Source of the DNA: Alphaproteobacteria bacterium
GTDB taxonomy: Bacteria; Pseudomonadota; Alphaproteobacteria; Micavibrionales; Micavibrionaceae
Assembly: GCA_016699735.1 (NCBI GenBank)
Contig: CP065008.1
Span: 2,418,001-2,482,000, forward strand
Length of the DNA stretch: 64,000 nt
Direction of reading: 5' to 3'
Of this stretch, positions 1 through 7,358 are shown in pieces. Both the position numbers and the translations under genes were made by a program. Below the pieces are notes generated by a model, which was not told the DNA's origin, did no database searches, and saw nothing but the letters and a program-made list of their open reading frames with translations. Each line of letters begins with the position of its first letter. Within the stretch, counting starts at the first letter, position 1.

Positions 1-41
1 AGTTGCCGGGGCAGGTCGAAGTTTTTTTTATCCGCGCTCAT
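1..41 (-). CDS. N-terminus of an unidentified protein (partial, runs off the window)
   Basis: Thirteen codons are visible, reading MSADKKNFDLPRQ, from an ATG at 41-39. The start lies two bases past the stop of the phosphatidate cytidylyltransferase-like gene, with a purine-rich GGTAGGG just before it. The spacing suggests a third gene in the same operon. In E. coli the ynbA-ynbB pair is followed by ynbC, so a lipid-related product is possible. That is inference from context only, because too little sequence is present to identify a family. Confidence 0.45.
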   Translation of the reverse strand, partial: MSADKKNFDLPRQ

Positions 42-43
42 CC

Positions 44-988
44 CTACCCCACGAAATAGAAATAACGCACGCAATGGAAGAACAGCGGCGCGGTGAGCGA
101 AAGCGAGTCGATCCGGTCGAGAATCCCGCCATGGCCGGGAATCAGATTGCCGGAGTCTTTAATATGCAGATCACGCTTGAGCGCGGAGAACGTCACATCG
201 CCGATGAACCCCGTCACTGCGATCACAAACCCCATCAACAACGCGAAGGAGAAACTGAACGGCGTCAGCAACGGGTAAATCAGCCCGGCCACCATCACCG
301 TCGTAATCACCCCGCCCATGAACCCTTCCCATGTCTTCTTCGGGCTGACCAAAGGCACGATCTTGGTCTTGCCGAACAGCTTGCCCCACACATACTGCGC
401 CACATCATTGCCCTGATTGAGAACGGCCAAAAACATGATCAGCCCCACATGGCCCTGCAACGCCTGCGAGTACTGCATCAGCATCGCCGCATGGGAAACC
501 GCGAACACCGTAATCATCAGCCCCCAGCTGATTTTTGCCACGGAATTCAGGAACCCGTCCGTCTGCCCGGCAACGATCAGCCGGAACGGCAGCAGGAAAA
601 ACACCCACACCGGAATGAACACGATAAAGAGCCCGTAATGCTCAACGCCGTTCGCCACGAAAAAATACTGCACCGGAATGGCCAGATAAGCCCAGAACAG
701 CGCCCTTCGGTCCGCCCGCCGCAGCGGGATGATGGAAAAATACTCCTTGAGCGCCAGAAAGCTCAAAAACGCAAAAAAAATGACGGAAACAACCGGAGAG
801 GTCAGGATGGCCAGAGAAAAAATACCGATCATGAACCACCAGCTTTTCACCCGCGCTTCCAGTTCGCGGTGCTTGTGGTCCGGGTCGTTGAGATGCATGA
901 TAGCGACGATCACACTGGCGATGATCAGAACGCCGAAGACGCCCGCAATGCTCACATGAACAGGGTTGTAGGAGGAGAGATCAAACAT
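44..988 (-). CDS. phosphatidate cytidylyltransferase family protein (CdsA/YnbB-like)
   Basis: A 314-residue polytopic membrane protein expected to make CDP-diacylglycerol from phosphatidate and CTP at the inner membrane. The C-terminal third carries the CdsA signature: SALKRD, then IKDSGNLIPGHGG and LDRIDS. About eight hydrophobic segments precede and surround it. I chose the ATG at 988 because GGAGAGG sits six bases upstream; a TTG at 1012 would add eight residues. The start overlaps the stop of the upstream CDP-alcohol phosphotransferase gene by eight bases, so the two are translationally coupled. This pairing matches E. coli ynbA-ynbB rather than the essential cdsA, so it may be a second, specialised enzyme. 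The family is certain; the paralogue assignment is inferred. Confidence 0.88.
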   Translation of the reverse strand: MFDLSSYNPVHVSIAGVFGVLIIASVIVAIMHLNDPDHKHRELEARVKSWWFMIGIFSLAILTSPVVSVIFFAFLSFLALKEYFSIIPLRRADRRALFWAYLAIPVQYFFVANGVEHYGLFIVFIPVWVFFLLPFRLIVAGQTDGFLNSVAKISWGLMITVFAVSHAAMLMQYSQALQGHVGLIMFLAVLNQGNDVAQYVWGKLFGKTKIVPLVSPKKTWEGFMGGVITTVMVAGLIYPLLTPFSFSFALLMGFVIAVTGFIGDVTFSALKRDLHIKDSGNLIPGHGGILDRIDSLSLTAPLFFHCVRYFYFVG

Positions 989-1652
989 CCTGAACCTCTC
1001 CGCTGCCTTCAAGATGGGCAGAGGCCGCCCGCAAACGCTTCCTCACCGTCCACGCGCTGCCCAAGATAATGATAACCAAGCCGAACGCCAGCATCGTCCC
1101 TTTAGCAACAAACATTGTCTCGAAAGGGGTCAGCAGGATGGCAACGGCCGACACCCCCATCCGGTGCGGCTTGGCCATCGGCCCCTGAAAATCCACCGGC
1201 GCACCAAGGCTGCGCCCCAAAGTCCGCGCATATGCCGTCAGCACCGCCAGCAGCGCCGCGCCCCAGCCCAGAACGGCACCCCATGCACCGAAAGAAACGG
1301 CATATCCCATCCCGACAAAAATCAGCGCATCGGAAATCCGGTCGGGCACGTCGTTAAACAACTCCCCCGACTTTGTGCTCTTTCCACCCTCCACCGCCAC
1401 CAGCCCGTCGAAGAGGTTGCACAGAACCCGCCCGATAATCCCGCCGAGCGCCAGCAGCAAGAACAAAAACCCCGCAAAGCCGGAAAACGACGTCATCCCG
1501 ACACAGGAAATTCCCGCCAGCGCGGCGAAACCGATACTGGCCAGGGAGATCTGGTTGGGCGAGATATCCCGTTGTGCCAGAGACTTCGCCATGGTCTGAA
1601 CCACCGCGAGATTGCGGACCTTGAGGGGACGTCGGGCTTCAGGATCGGCCAT
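981..1652 (-). CDS. CDP-alcohol phosphatidyltransferase family protein (YnbA-like)
   Basis: A 223-residue membrane protein of the CDP-alcohol phosphatidyltransferase fold, which swaps CMP on a CDP-linked lipid for an alcohol head group. The motif region reads NLFDGLVAVEGG, then GELFNDVPDRISD. It keeps DG and the last two aspartates, but has Asn at the first aspartate position and Val where AR usually occurs. As far as I recall, E. coli YnbA also has Asn at that position. Five to six hydrophobic helices follow. I use the ATG at 1652; longer frames would run into the divergent gene at 1710. It overlaps the CdsA-like gene, which would supply CDP-diacylglycerol. The head-group alcohol is unknown. 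Confidence 0.8.
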   Translation of the reverse strand: MADPEARRPLKVRNLAVVQTMAKSLAQRDISPNQISLASIGFAALAGISCVGMTSFSGFAGFLFLLLALGGIIGRVLCNLFDGLVAVEGGKSTKSGELFNDVPDRISDALIFVGMGYAVSFGAWGAVLGWGAALLAVLTAYARTLGRSLGAPVDFQGPMAKPHRMGVSAVAILLTPFETMFVAKGTMLAFGLVIIILGSAWTVRKRLRAASAHLEGSGEVQDV

Positions 1653-1709
1653 GAATTCACTTTCAGCAGGCGTTAAAACCGTTATACATATACCAGAATT
1701 GAGCAACGC

Positions 1710-2828
1710 ATGAAACGCATCCTCATCATCGGCGGCTACGGGCAGTTCGGCAGCCTGATTGCCAGGGCGCTGGCGCCGGAAAAAAACATTGCCCTGATCC
1801 TCGCCGGACGGCATGAGGAAAAAGCGAAAGCGTTGGCCGCAACGCTAAACGCCGCGAACCCGCCCGAAACACGGGCCGCCGATATCCATAACAATCCCAC
1901 AACTCTTCTGGAAAAAGTGCACCCCGATATCGTGATCCACACCGCCGGACCCTTTCAGGGACAGGACTACGAGATCGCCCGCGCCTGCATCGAAAAATCC
2001 TGCCATTACATTGACCTTGCCGACAGCCGCGATTTCGTCAGCGGCATAAAAACCCTCGACCGTCGCGCCAAAGAGATGAATACACTTGTATGCAGCGGCG
2101 CGAGTTCCGTCCCCGCCCTCTCCTCCGCCGTCATCGAAGAATATAAAAACAAGTTCAAGACTCTTGAATCCATCGAATACGGCATCAGCACCGCCCAGAA
2201 AACCGGCATGGGCCTAGCCACCGCCCGCGGCGTGATGAGCTACGCCGGAAAACCCTTCACGACCCTGATCGACGGCGACATGAAAACCATCCACGGCTGG
2301 CAGGGATTGAAATATTACCGCTTCAAAGAACTTGGCCCCCGCCCGCTGGGCTATTGCGATATTCCCGACCTCAGCCTGTTCCCCGAAATATATCCCAACC
2401 TGAAGTCGCTCCAGTTTCGCGCCGGAACCGAACTATCGCTCCTGCATCTAAGCCTCTGGGCTCTCAGTTGGCCCGTGCGCGGGCGCTGGATTAAAAGCCT
2501 CGATCCGCTGGCATCCTCGCTCCTGCGCCTCGCCAAAACCTTCGACCGCTTCGGCACAGGCAACAGCGGCTTTTATATGAAGATGCAGGGAACGGATGAA
2601 AACAACAAACCGCTCACGCTCGTCTTCGAACTGACCGCCAGACAGGGACACGGTTTGAATATCCCCGCCACGCCCGCCATATTATTGGCCAAAAAATTGG
2701 CCGCAGAAGAAATACAATATAGCGGAGCAACCTCTTGCATCGGATTTTTAAACCTGAATGAGATTCTTACAGCTTTAAAATCTTATAATATAAAAACAAA
2801 GACCGAACGAAACCCGCCCAAAACCTGA
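1710..2828 (+). CDS. saccharopine dehydrogenase-like NAD(P)-binding protein
   Basis: A 372-residue protein beginning with a Rossmann fold: ILIIGGYGQFGSLIARAL at residues 4-21, followed by an AGRHEEKAKAL strand-helix. This is typical of the saccharopine dehydrogenase NADP-binding superfamily. Residues 70-110 (VIHTAGPFQGQDYEIARAC) match the second conserved stretch of that family. Members include short-chain-like reductases of unknown substrate and trans-acting enoyl reductases. The gene stands alone, divergent from the ynbA-like gene by 57 bases and 145 bases before the next gene. There is no lysine-biosynthesis context, so true saccharopine dehydrogenase activity is unlikely. Confidence 0.72.
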   Translation: MKRILIIGGYGQFGSLIARALAPEKNIALILAGRHEEKAKALAATLNAANPPETRAADIHNNPTTLLEKVHPDIVIHTAGPFQGQDYEIARACIEKSCHYIDLADSRDFVSGIKTLDRRAKEMNTLVCSGASSVPALSSAVIEEYKNKFKTLESIEYGISTAQKTGMGLATARGVMSYAGKPFTTLIDGDMKTIHGWQGLKYYRFKELGPRPLGYCDIPDLSLFPEIYPNLKSLQFRAGTELSLLHLSLWALSWPVRGRWIKSLDPLASSLLRLAKTFDRFGTGNSGFYMKMQGTDENNKPLTLVFELTARQGHGLNIPATPAILLAKKLAAEEIQYSGATSCIGFLNLNEILTALKSYNIKTKTERNPPKT

Positions 2829-2973
2829 CGAGTTTTTCATAAAAGCAATTTACGATAAATTACGGATAAAATTGCAGGAAATTCGAACAAAAAGAGGATG
2901 CGCTTGACCATCGCCCGCGCTATAATGAACGAAGTTTTCTTTTGCGTACCGCTATAGTTATCAGGACAATCTC

Positions 2974-3702
2974 ATGGAATCTCTCAACGCGAAGCCTTCG
3001 GGCCTCTGGACTGCGTCCCTTAGAATTCTGGCTGTAGCCGCGTGCATCGGGTCATTCTCGCCCGCCGTATACGCCACCGACCCGGCAAAGCCCGCGATGG
3101 ACCTGCCGCAGGTTGTCACCGAAGCTTCCGCGCCTTCTTCCGTTTCCGCCTTGAAGGAAACGACACACCCCACGATCAATCTCTCCCCGGATGACACGCA
3201 ACTCATCAAGCTCGATCAGGACGCCGGTCTGGTCGTGGTCGGAAACCCTGAACACGCGAACGTGATCGCTGATTCCACCCGCACCCTTGTCGTCATCCCC
3301 CGCAGACCCGGAGCCACCTATTTCACCGTGATGGGCAACGACGGCAATATCATCATGCGCCGCCTTGTCATCGTCGCCGGACCCGAGGAACATTATGTGC
3401 GGGTGAAAAACACCTGCAAGGCCGCCGGCAGCAGCGCGAACTGCGTGGAGAATAACATCTATTACTGCCCTGATACCTGCCACGAAGTCCTTCTAGGCAC
3501 CGAAACGGCCAGCGTAACCGAACAGGCCGTCCCTTCCCCCGCTGACGCGAAAACCGCACAGGCGCAGCAGGAGGCTTTAGGCGGCTTCTTCACCAACGAC
3601 GAGCCTGAAGAGGACGAGGATGTCGAGGAAGCCACCGAAAAACTGCAAAACGCTGTTGAGAGTACCGCCGAAGCTCTTGAAAAACAGGCGCCGCAGCAAT
3701 AA
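2974..3702 (+). CDS. CpaC/RcpA N-terminal-domain protein, secreted, no secretin domain
   Basis: A 242-residue protein with an N-terminal signal sequence (hydrophobic stretch about residues 14-34, ending near VYA). Residues 60-135 form the pilus-assembly N-terminal domain seen at the front of CpaC/RcpA secretins: INLSPDDTQLIKLDQDAG, then VVVGNPEHANVIA and TYFTVMGNDGN. The secretin barrel is missing. The C-terminal half has four cysteines in a short span (residues 149-169) and then an acidic, Gln/Glu-rich tail. It precedes the TadD-like gene by 40 bases and is about 4 kb from the Tad locus on the opposite strand. A role as a periplasmic partner of the Tad secretin is inferred from domain and neighbour. 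Confidence 0.72.
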   Translation: MESLNAKPSGLWTASLRILAVAACIGSFSPAVYATDPAKPAMDLPQVVTEASAPSSVSALKETTHPTINLSPDDTQLIKLDQDAGLVVVGNPEHANVIADSTRTLVVIPRRPGATYFTVMGNDGNIIMRRLVIVAGPEEHYVRVKNTCKAAGSSANCVENNIYYCPDTCHEVLLGTETASVTEQAVPSPADAKTAQAQQEALGGFFTNDEPEEDEDVEEATEKLQNAVESTAEALEKQAPQQ

Positions 3703-3742
3703 GATTCGAAGCGAATACCCTTACTTGAACGTGGGCAGAAGT

Positions 3743-4429
3743 ATGAAAAAATTTACGCAATACATGATCTTGGCCGCGGCCATGGTACAGCTTTCCGCGT
3801 GCCAGAGCACCGGCACCGACCAGCAAGGCGCCGACCTCGCCAAACAACAGCAAAGCGCCAAAATCGACGCCGCGATCGACAAGGCTTTGGCCGAAGGCGG
3901 CGAAGGCAACATCAGCGGCGCCCTGATGGCGCTCGAACGCCAGTACAAAAAGAATCCTGCCGATACGGAAGCGGCATACAAATACGCCAAAGCCCTGCGC
4001 CAGACCAACTACGCCAACCGTGCCTCCGTGGTCTTGACACCTCTGGCCAAACAGCCGGATTCTCCTTCGCATATCATTTCCGAAATGTCCTCGATTGAGT
4101 TGGCCCTCGGCCACTTCAAGAGCGCGGAGAACTACGCCCAGCAGGCGGTCATGAAAAACCCGCAGGATTATCTCGCCTATCAGAATCTGGGAATCGCTCT
4201 GGAGGCGCAGGAAAACCACCCCGCCGCCGAACGCGCCTTCCGCAAGGGTCTGGAAACCTGGAAGGGCGACCCCACGCCGATTATGAACAACCTCGCGCTG
4301 AATCTCGCCACGCAGGGCTTCACCGACGAAGCCATCCAGATTTTGGAAAAGGCCAAGGCGCTCTCCCCCGACCGGATCGAGATCGAGCGCAACCTCCGCA
4401 TCGTCCGCGCTTTGGGCGAAACGTCCTGA
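3743..4429 (+). CDS. tadD: TadD-like TPR lipoprotein
   Basis: A 228-residue protein with a lipoprotein signal: the lipobox ends LSAC with Cys20. It then contains several tetratricopeptide repeats between about residues 50 and 215 (for example AEGGEGNISGALMALERQY, YLAYQNLGIALEAQENHPA and DPTPIMNNLALNLATQGFT). TadD is the outer-membrane lipoprotein that supports secretin assembly in Tad systems. The start is the ATG at 3743, because an in-frame extension upstream overlaps the previous gene and lacks a signal sequence. It is probably co-transcribed with the CpaC-N-domain gene. Its transcript ends at the hairpin at 4457-4481, inside the convergent gene. Confidence 0.82.
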   Translation: MKKFTQYMILAAAMVQLSACQSTGTDQQGADLAKQQQSAKIDAAIDKALAEGGEGNISGALMALERQYKKNPADTEAAYKYAKALRQTNYANRASVVLTPLAKQPDSPSHIISEMSSIELALGHFKSAENYAQQAVMKNPQDYLAYQNLGIALEAQENHPAAERAFRKGLETWKGDPTPIMNNLALNLATQGFTDEAIQILEKAKALSPDRIEIERNLRIVRALGETS

Positions 4430-4453
4430 TTCAGGACAGCGCAGAAACGACAA

Positions 4454-5020
4454 TCAGGGGCCGCAACACGGCCCCTTTTTTACGCCTGCATTCGTATTAT
4501 TCCACGGCGCCTTCTTGAGCACCATCGCCAGCCCGCAAAATCCCGTATACCCCGCGAAAAACAACGCCCCGCCGATCAGACCCGCGAGAACAAACCCGAG
4601 CATGATCCCCGAAAACCCGAGCAGCACCAGAAACGCCACCATGGCCCCGGCGATCATCTGCACCTGCCGGAAAATGGAAAATCGCGGCACAGGGCCAAGG
4701 GAAACCGTCGGCAACCCCGCCTCCTTCCACGCGGTGATCCCGCCGGTGATATTGTAAATCTCATGGGAAAAATCCTGCGAACCCCCGACGACCGCGCAGG
4801 CCTGCTGCCCCCGCCCCCCTTTAAGACAGTGAAACAGAACCTTCCGGCTTTGGGGAATTTTCAGAGTCTCCGCCACCCGTTCCACCGATGCCAGCGGCAC
4901 CGAATGGGCATAGACGATATGCTCCTGCGCGAACTCGTCCGGCTCCCGCACGTCAATCAAAACGGCGTCCCCGGCCGCAAGCCACGCAGCGGCCTCTTGC
5001 ACGGAAATCATCTTAGTCAT
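4454..5020 (-). CDS. ygaP: rhodanese-domain membrane protein (YgaP-like)
   Basis: A 188-residue protein with an N-terminal rhodanese domain (about residues 1-105) and two hydrophobic segments between about residues 120 and 165, the layout of E. coli YgaP. The active-site loop is FHCLKGGRG with Cys65; the CH2A-type motif IDVREPDEFAQEHI is at 22-35. The start at 5020 has AAGGAG seven bases upstream and overlaps the end of the ArsR-family gene by eight bases. E. coli ygaV-ygaP has the same order. The protein ends GPCCGP, encoded within the hairpin that terminates the convergent tadD transcript. Sulfane-sulfur handling under control of the adjacent repressor is the likely role. Confidence 0.85.
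   Translation of the reverse strand: MTKMISVQEAAAWLAAGDAVLIDVREPDEFAQEHIVYAHSVPLASVERVAETLKIPQSRKVLFHCLKGGRGQQACAVVGGSQDFSHEIYNITGGITAWKEAGLPTVSLGPVPRFSIFRQVQMIAGAMVAFLVLLGFSGIMLGFVLAGLIGGALFFAGYTGFCGLAMVLKKAPWNNTNAGVKKGPCCGP
4457..4481 (+). terminator. Rho-independent terminator of the tadD transcript, inside the 3' end of ygaP
   Basis: GGGGCCG at 4457-4463 pairs with CGGCCCC at 4469-4475 around a five-base loop, followed by six T residues. It begins 28 bases after the tadD stop and lies in the last codons of the convergent rhodanese gene. Confidence 0.8.
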
Positions 5021-5324
5021 GGGTCTTCTCCTTACAGAATGAGTCATAAAGTGTTTGCATGATCTTCAGGACCGCCTCATGCTCGATCCGGTAATAAAGC
5101 GTCCGGTGCTCCCGCCGGAAATCGACGATCCCCTCGTCCTTAAGTTTGTTCAGGTGCTGCGACATGGAGGTCTGCGCGATCCCCGTTGCCTCAATGAGGG
5201 CGCCCACGCTTTTCTCCCCCTCCGCCAGCTGGCAGAGGATCAAAAGCCGCTGCGGATTCGCCAGCCCCTTGAGAAACCCGGCGGCCTCGTCGGCCTTCTC
5301 TTGCATTATATCCATGACGTCCAT
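5013..5324 (-). CDS. ArsR-family repressor, SqrR/BigR/YgaV type
   Basis: A 103-residue winged-helix regulator with the ArsR core LANPQRLLILCQLAEGE and the recognition helix TSMSQHLNKLKDEGIV. It has two cysteines, Cys31 after RLLIL and Cys97 near the C-terminus. Their 66-residue spacing equals that of the two sensor cysteines of SqrR, which form a sulfur bridge when persulfides are present. No metal-binding CxC motif is seen. I use the ATG at 5324; a GTG one codon earlier is possible. It is followed by, and overlaps, the YgaP-like gene, and is divergent from an AhpD-like gene. Autoregulation through the palindrome at 5363-5372 is inferred. Confidence 0.85.
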   Translation of the reverse strand: MDVMDIMQEKADEAAGFLKGLANPQRLLILCQLAEGEKSVGALIEATGIAQTSMSQHLNKLKDEGIVDFRREHRTLYYRIEHEAVLKIMQTLYDSFCKEKTHD

Positions 5325-5362
5325 CACGCACCTGAAAACAGTTCTTTACATTTCATATTTTC

Positions 5363-5372
5363 ATGATATCAT
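5363..5372. promoter_or_regulatory. candidate repressor operator in the divergent promoter region
   Basis: ATGATATCAT is a perfect ten-base palindrome within an AT-rich stretch (about 5341-5390) between the repressor gene and the AhpD-like gene. Its position would let one dimer control both directions. That the ArsR-family protein binds here is inferred. Confidence 0.45.
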
Positions 5373-5401
5373 AATCTTATAAATTGTAAAGGAGAAAAAC
5401 C

Positions 5402-5752
5402 ATGTCCAAAGACTATAAGGGAATTACCAAGGATATCTCGCAATATATCGGCGAGTTGAAAAAGCTCTCGCCGGACGCGATGCAGGGCTTCTACGCCCTC
5501 TCGAAAAACGCCACCGCCGACGGCGCATTAAGCGAAAAGACCAAGGAGTTTATCGCCCTCGCCATCGGCATCACCCAGCGCTGCGACGGCTGCATCGGCT
5601 TCCACGCCAAGGCCTTGCATAAACTCGGTGCCACGAAGCAGGAAATCGCCGAAGTAGCCGCCATGTGCGTCTATATGGGCGGCGGTCCGGCCCTGATGTA
5701 CGCGGCGGACGCCCTGCGCGCCTTCGACCAGTTCAGCACCACTGAATCCTAG
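5402..5752 (+). CDS. AhpD-like carboxymuconolactone decarboxylase family protein
   Basis: A 116-residue all-helical protein with the AhpD/CMD core: residues 46-70 contain the redox motif CDGCIGFH (Cys61, Cys64, His68). Proteins of this size class act as alkylhydroperoxidases or thiol-disulfide partners. AAAGGAG sits eight bases before the ATG. The gene is divergent from the SqrR-like repressor and separated from it by a palindrome, so a role in sulfide or peroxide stress is plausible. It has its own strong terminator and appears monocistronic. The exact substrate is not deducible. Confidence 0.85.
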   Translation: MSKDYKGITKDISQYIGELKKLSPDAMQGFYALSKNATADGALSEKTKEFIALAIGITQRCDGCIGFHAKALHKLGATKQEIAEVAAMCVYMGGGPALMYAADALRAFDQFSTTES

Positions 5753-5753
5753 G

Positions 5754-5779
5754 AAAAGGGGCTTCGAGCCCCTTTTTTT
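5754..5779 (+). terminator. Rho-independent terminator after the AhpD-like gene
   Basis: GGGGCT and AGCCCC form a six-pair stem around TCG, followed by seven T residues. It starts a few bases after the stop codon at 5752. Confidence 0.9.
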
Positions 5780-5937
5780 CACGATAAAAACATAAGGAAA
5801 ATCTAATTTAAACAACACGTTAAACATAAATATGGAATAAAAATACAAAAGGATATAAAATAGACTTTCATTTTTACATAAAAAATTATACTGTCTCGCG
5901 TTATAGTGTAGGAAATTTGAGAATTCAGGGGTAAAAA

Positions 5938-6525
5938 ATGGCTGAACAAATTGCGGATAAATACAATCCGACGGAATTAAACATCGCCGTAGCTTTGGCT
6001 GCAAGACTACAGGCAAGAACGATCACGGAGGGCAGCTTCCTGAAAGTCACCCTACCCGGCACGAGGGAATCGGTCGATCTCAAAGTCCTCAAGGTCGGAA
6101 AAATCGACCCGGATATTCTGGCCGCCAGCGACATGGTTGATCCCAAAACGCAGGACCGCCCGCCGATGCCCGGAATGCTTCTGGATTACAGCCCGATAGC
6201 CGGCCCGGCCGCAGCCGGAGCCTCGAACACGGTCGCGGTGACTTTTAATGTGAATGATAAAATCTCCGCCGCTGCGGCTACAACCACCCTTCGCGCTTCT
6301 AATATGCTCCCGGAACTTGTGGACTCTTATGTCTCGAGATTCGGTACGGGCGAAATCCCGCGGATGAACATGAAATTCTCCTACGGCGATAAACTGCCCG
6401 AAGTGCAGCCCGCGACCCGCGAGGAATTCCGGGCCATCGGCATGGACGCCGCCGCAGCGGCAGTTCCCGCAGCAGCCCCCGCCGGAACGCAACCCGCCCC
6501 CGCGCCAGCCACCCCGCCCCGTTAG
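5938..6525 (+). CDS. hypothetical protein with Ala/Pro-rich tail
   Basis: A 195-residue protein I do not recognise. It has no signal peptide or membrane segment. Residues 10-120 look like a folded alpha/beta domain (ALAARLQARTITEGSFLKV, then VDLKVLKVGKIDPDIL). The last 30 residues are almost entirely Ala and Pro. AGGGG precedes the ATG. An AT-rich 150-base stretch upstream probably holds its promoter. The gene stands alone, and nothing in the context hints at a function. Confidence 0.6.
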   Translation: MAEQIADKYNPTELNIAVALAARLQARTITEGSFLKVTLPGTRESVDLKVLKVGKIDPDILAASDMVDPKTQDRPPMPGMLLDYSPIAGPAAAGASNTVAVTFNVNDKISAAAATTTLRASNMLPELVDSYVSRFGTGEIPRMNMKFSYGDKLPEVQPATREEFRAIGMDAAAAAVPAAAPAGTQPAPAPATPPR

Positions 6526-6719
6526 CGAAGAAAAAGCCCGCCGGACTGAGATTGCTCTGTTGCCATGGCTGCAGAGCGCGGCTCCATTCGTAAGAAGGGG
6601 ACACAATCTGGCGCAGAGCGGTTTTAGGAACATGAAAGCTTAGGCTCATATTCTGTTGCGAATTCCAAACCCTAATTGCTATATTAATGACAAATGCTAA
6701 TTTACTGGAAGATATTGAA

Positions 6720-7298
6720 ATGGAATCGACAAAACTCAAACAGAAAACTGAAGTTAACAATGGTCCTTGGTTTATTGCTGTTGAGCGCTTCGGCCGAAAA
6801 AACGGTGAAGCGTGGTCAAAGTATATAGAAGATACGGGATTGAGTCAGATCGAAGAACTTGTTTCACTGGATACTATGCTTTGCCCGCCTGTGTTTTCTG
6901 AGATTCGCGACGATTACTGGCCTCATATCGTAAACGAAGACTACTATGGCCACTTCTTTACAGACCTGAAGTTCTTGCGCGATCAACTTGCCGAAGCGGA
7001 TTCCAAAGAAGCGCGTCTGCTTTGCGTTTTCAGAAACCCCCATGAACTTCCGAAACTTTCTCCCGAATTGAGAAGTTTCCGCTTCCTTGGCTTCGATCTA
7101 GTTGAGGCCGCGTCGGGTGTTAGCGCTCTGAGCAACTGCGGCGGATGGCCCGAACTAAAAAATGAGGAACTCTCGAAGTGGGGGCTGATCACGGACCTTA
7201 ACCGTGTTCTTGAACTGCAGAAAGAGCTTCCACGCGCCCATCCCGAAGAACCTCACGCCAACTGCAACGTTTGGGCAATATTTGCTGAAACTAATTGA
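6720..7298 (+). CDS. hypothetical protein, AT-richer than its surroundings
   Basis: A 192-residue soluble protein of unknown family. I prefer the ATG at 6720 because GGAAG lies upstream at suitable spacing; an in-frame ATG at 6687 has no ribosome site. The middle is acidic and aromatic (DDYWPHIVNEDYYGHFF), and the C-terminus contains two cysteines. Base composition is lower in GC than the neighbouring genes, which suggests acquisition. It sits between a lone hypothetical gene and the end of the Tad operon, convergent with tadC. An immunity-like or accessory role would be speculation. Confidence 0.55.
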   Translation: MESTKLKQKTEVNNGPWFIAVERFGRKNGEAWSKYIEDTGLSQIEELVSLDTMLCPPVFSEIRDDYWPHIVNEDYYGHFFTDLKFLRDQLAEADSKEARLLCVFRNPHELPKLSPELRSFRFLGFDLVEAASGVSALSNCGGWPELKNEELSKWGLITDLNRVLELQKELPRAHPEEPHANCNVWAIFAETN

Positions 7299-7358
7299 TA
7301 TTATTCGATTATTTTCTGCTCTTACAGCTAGGTATTTAGCTTAGGCTCTCTATAGCGA

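Noticed and set aside
6526..6719. Possible insertion-sequence remnant between the two unknown genes
   Set aside because: No terminal inverted repeats, target duplication or transposase fragment could be recognised.
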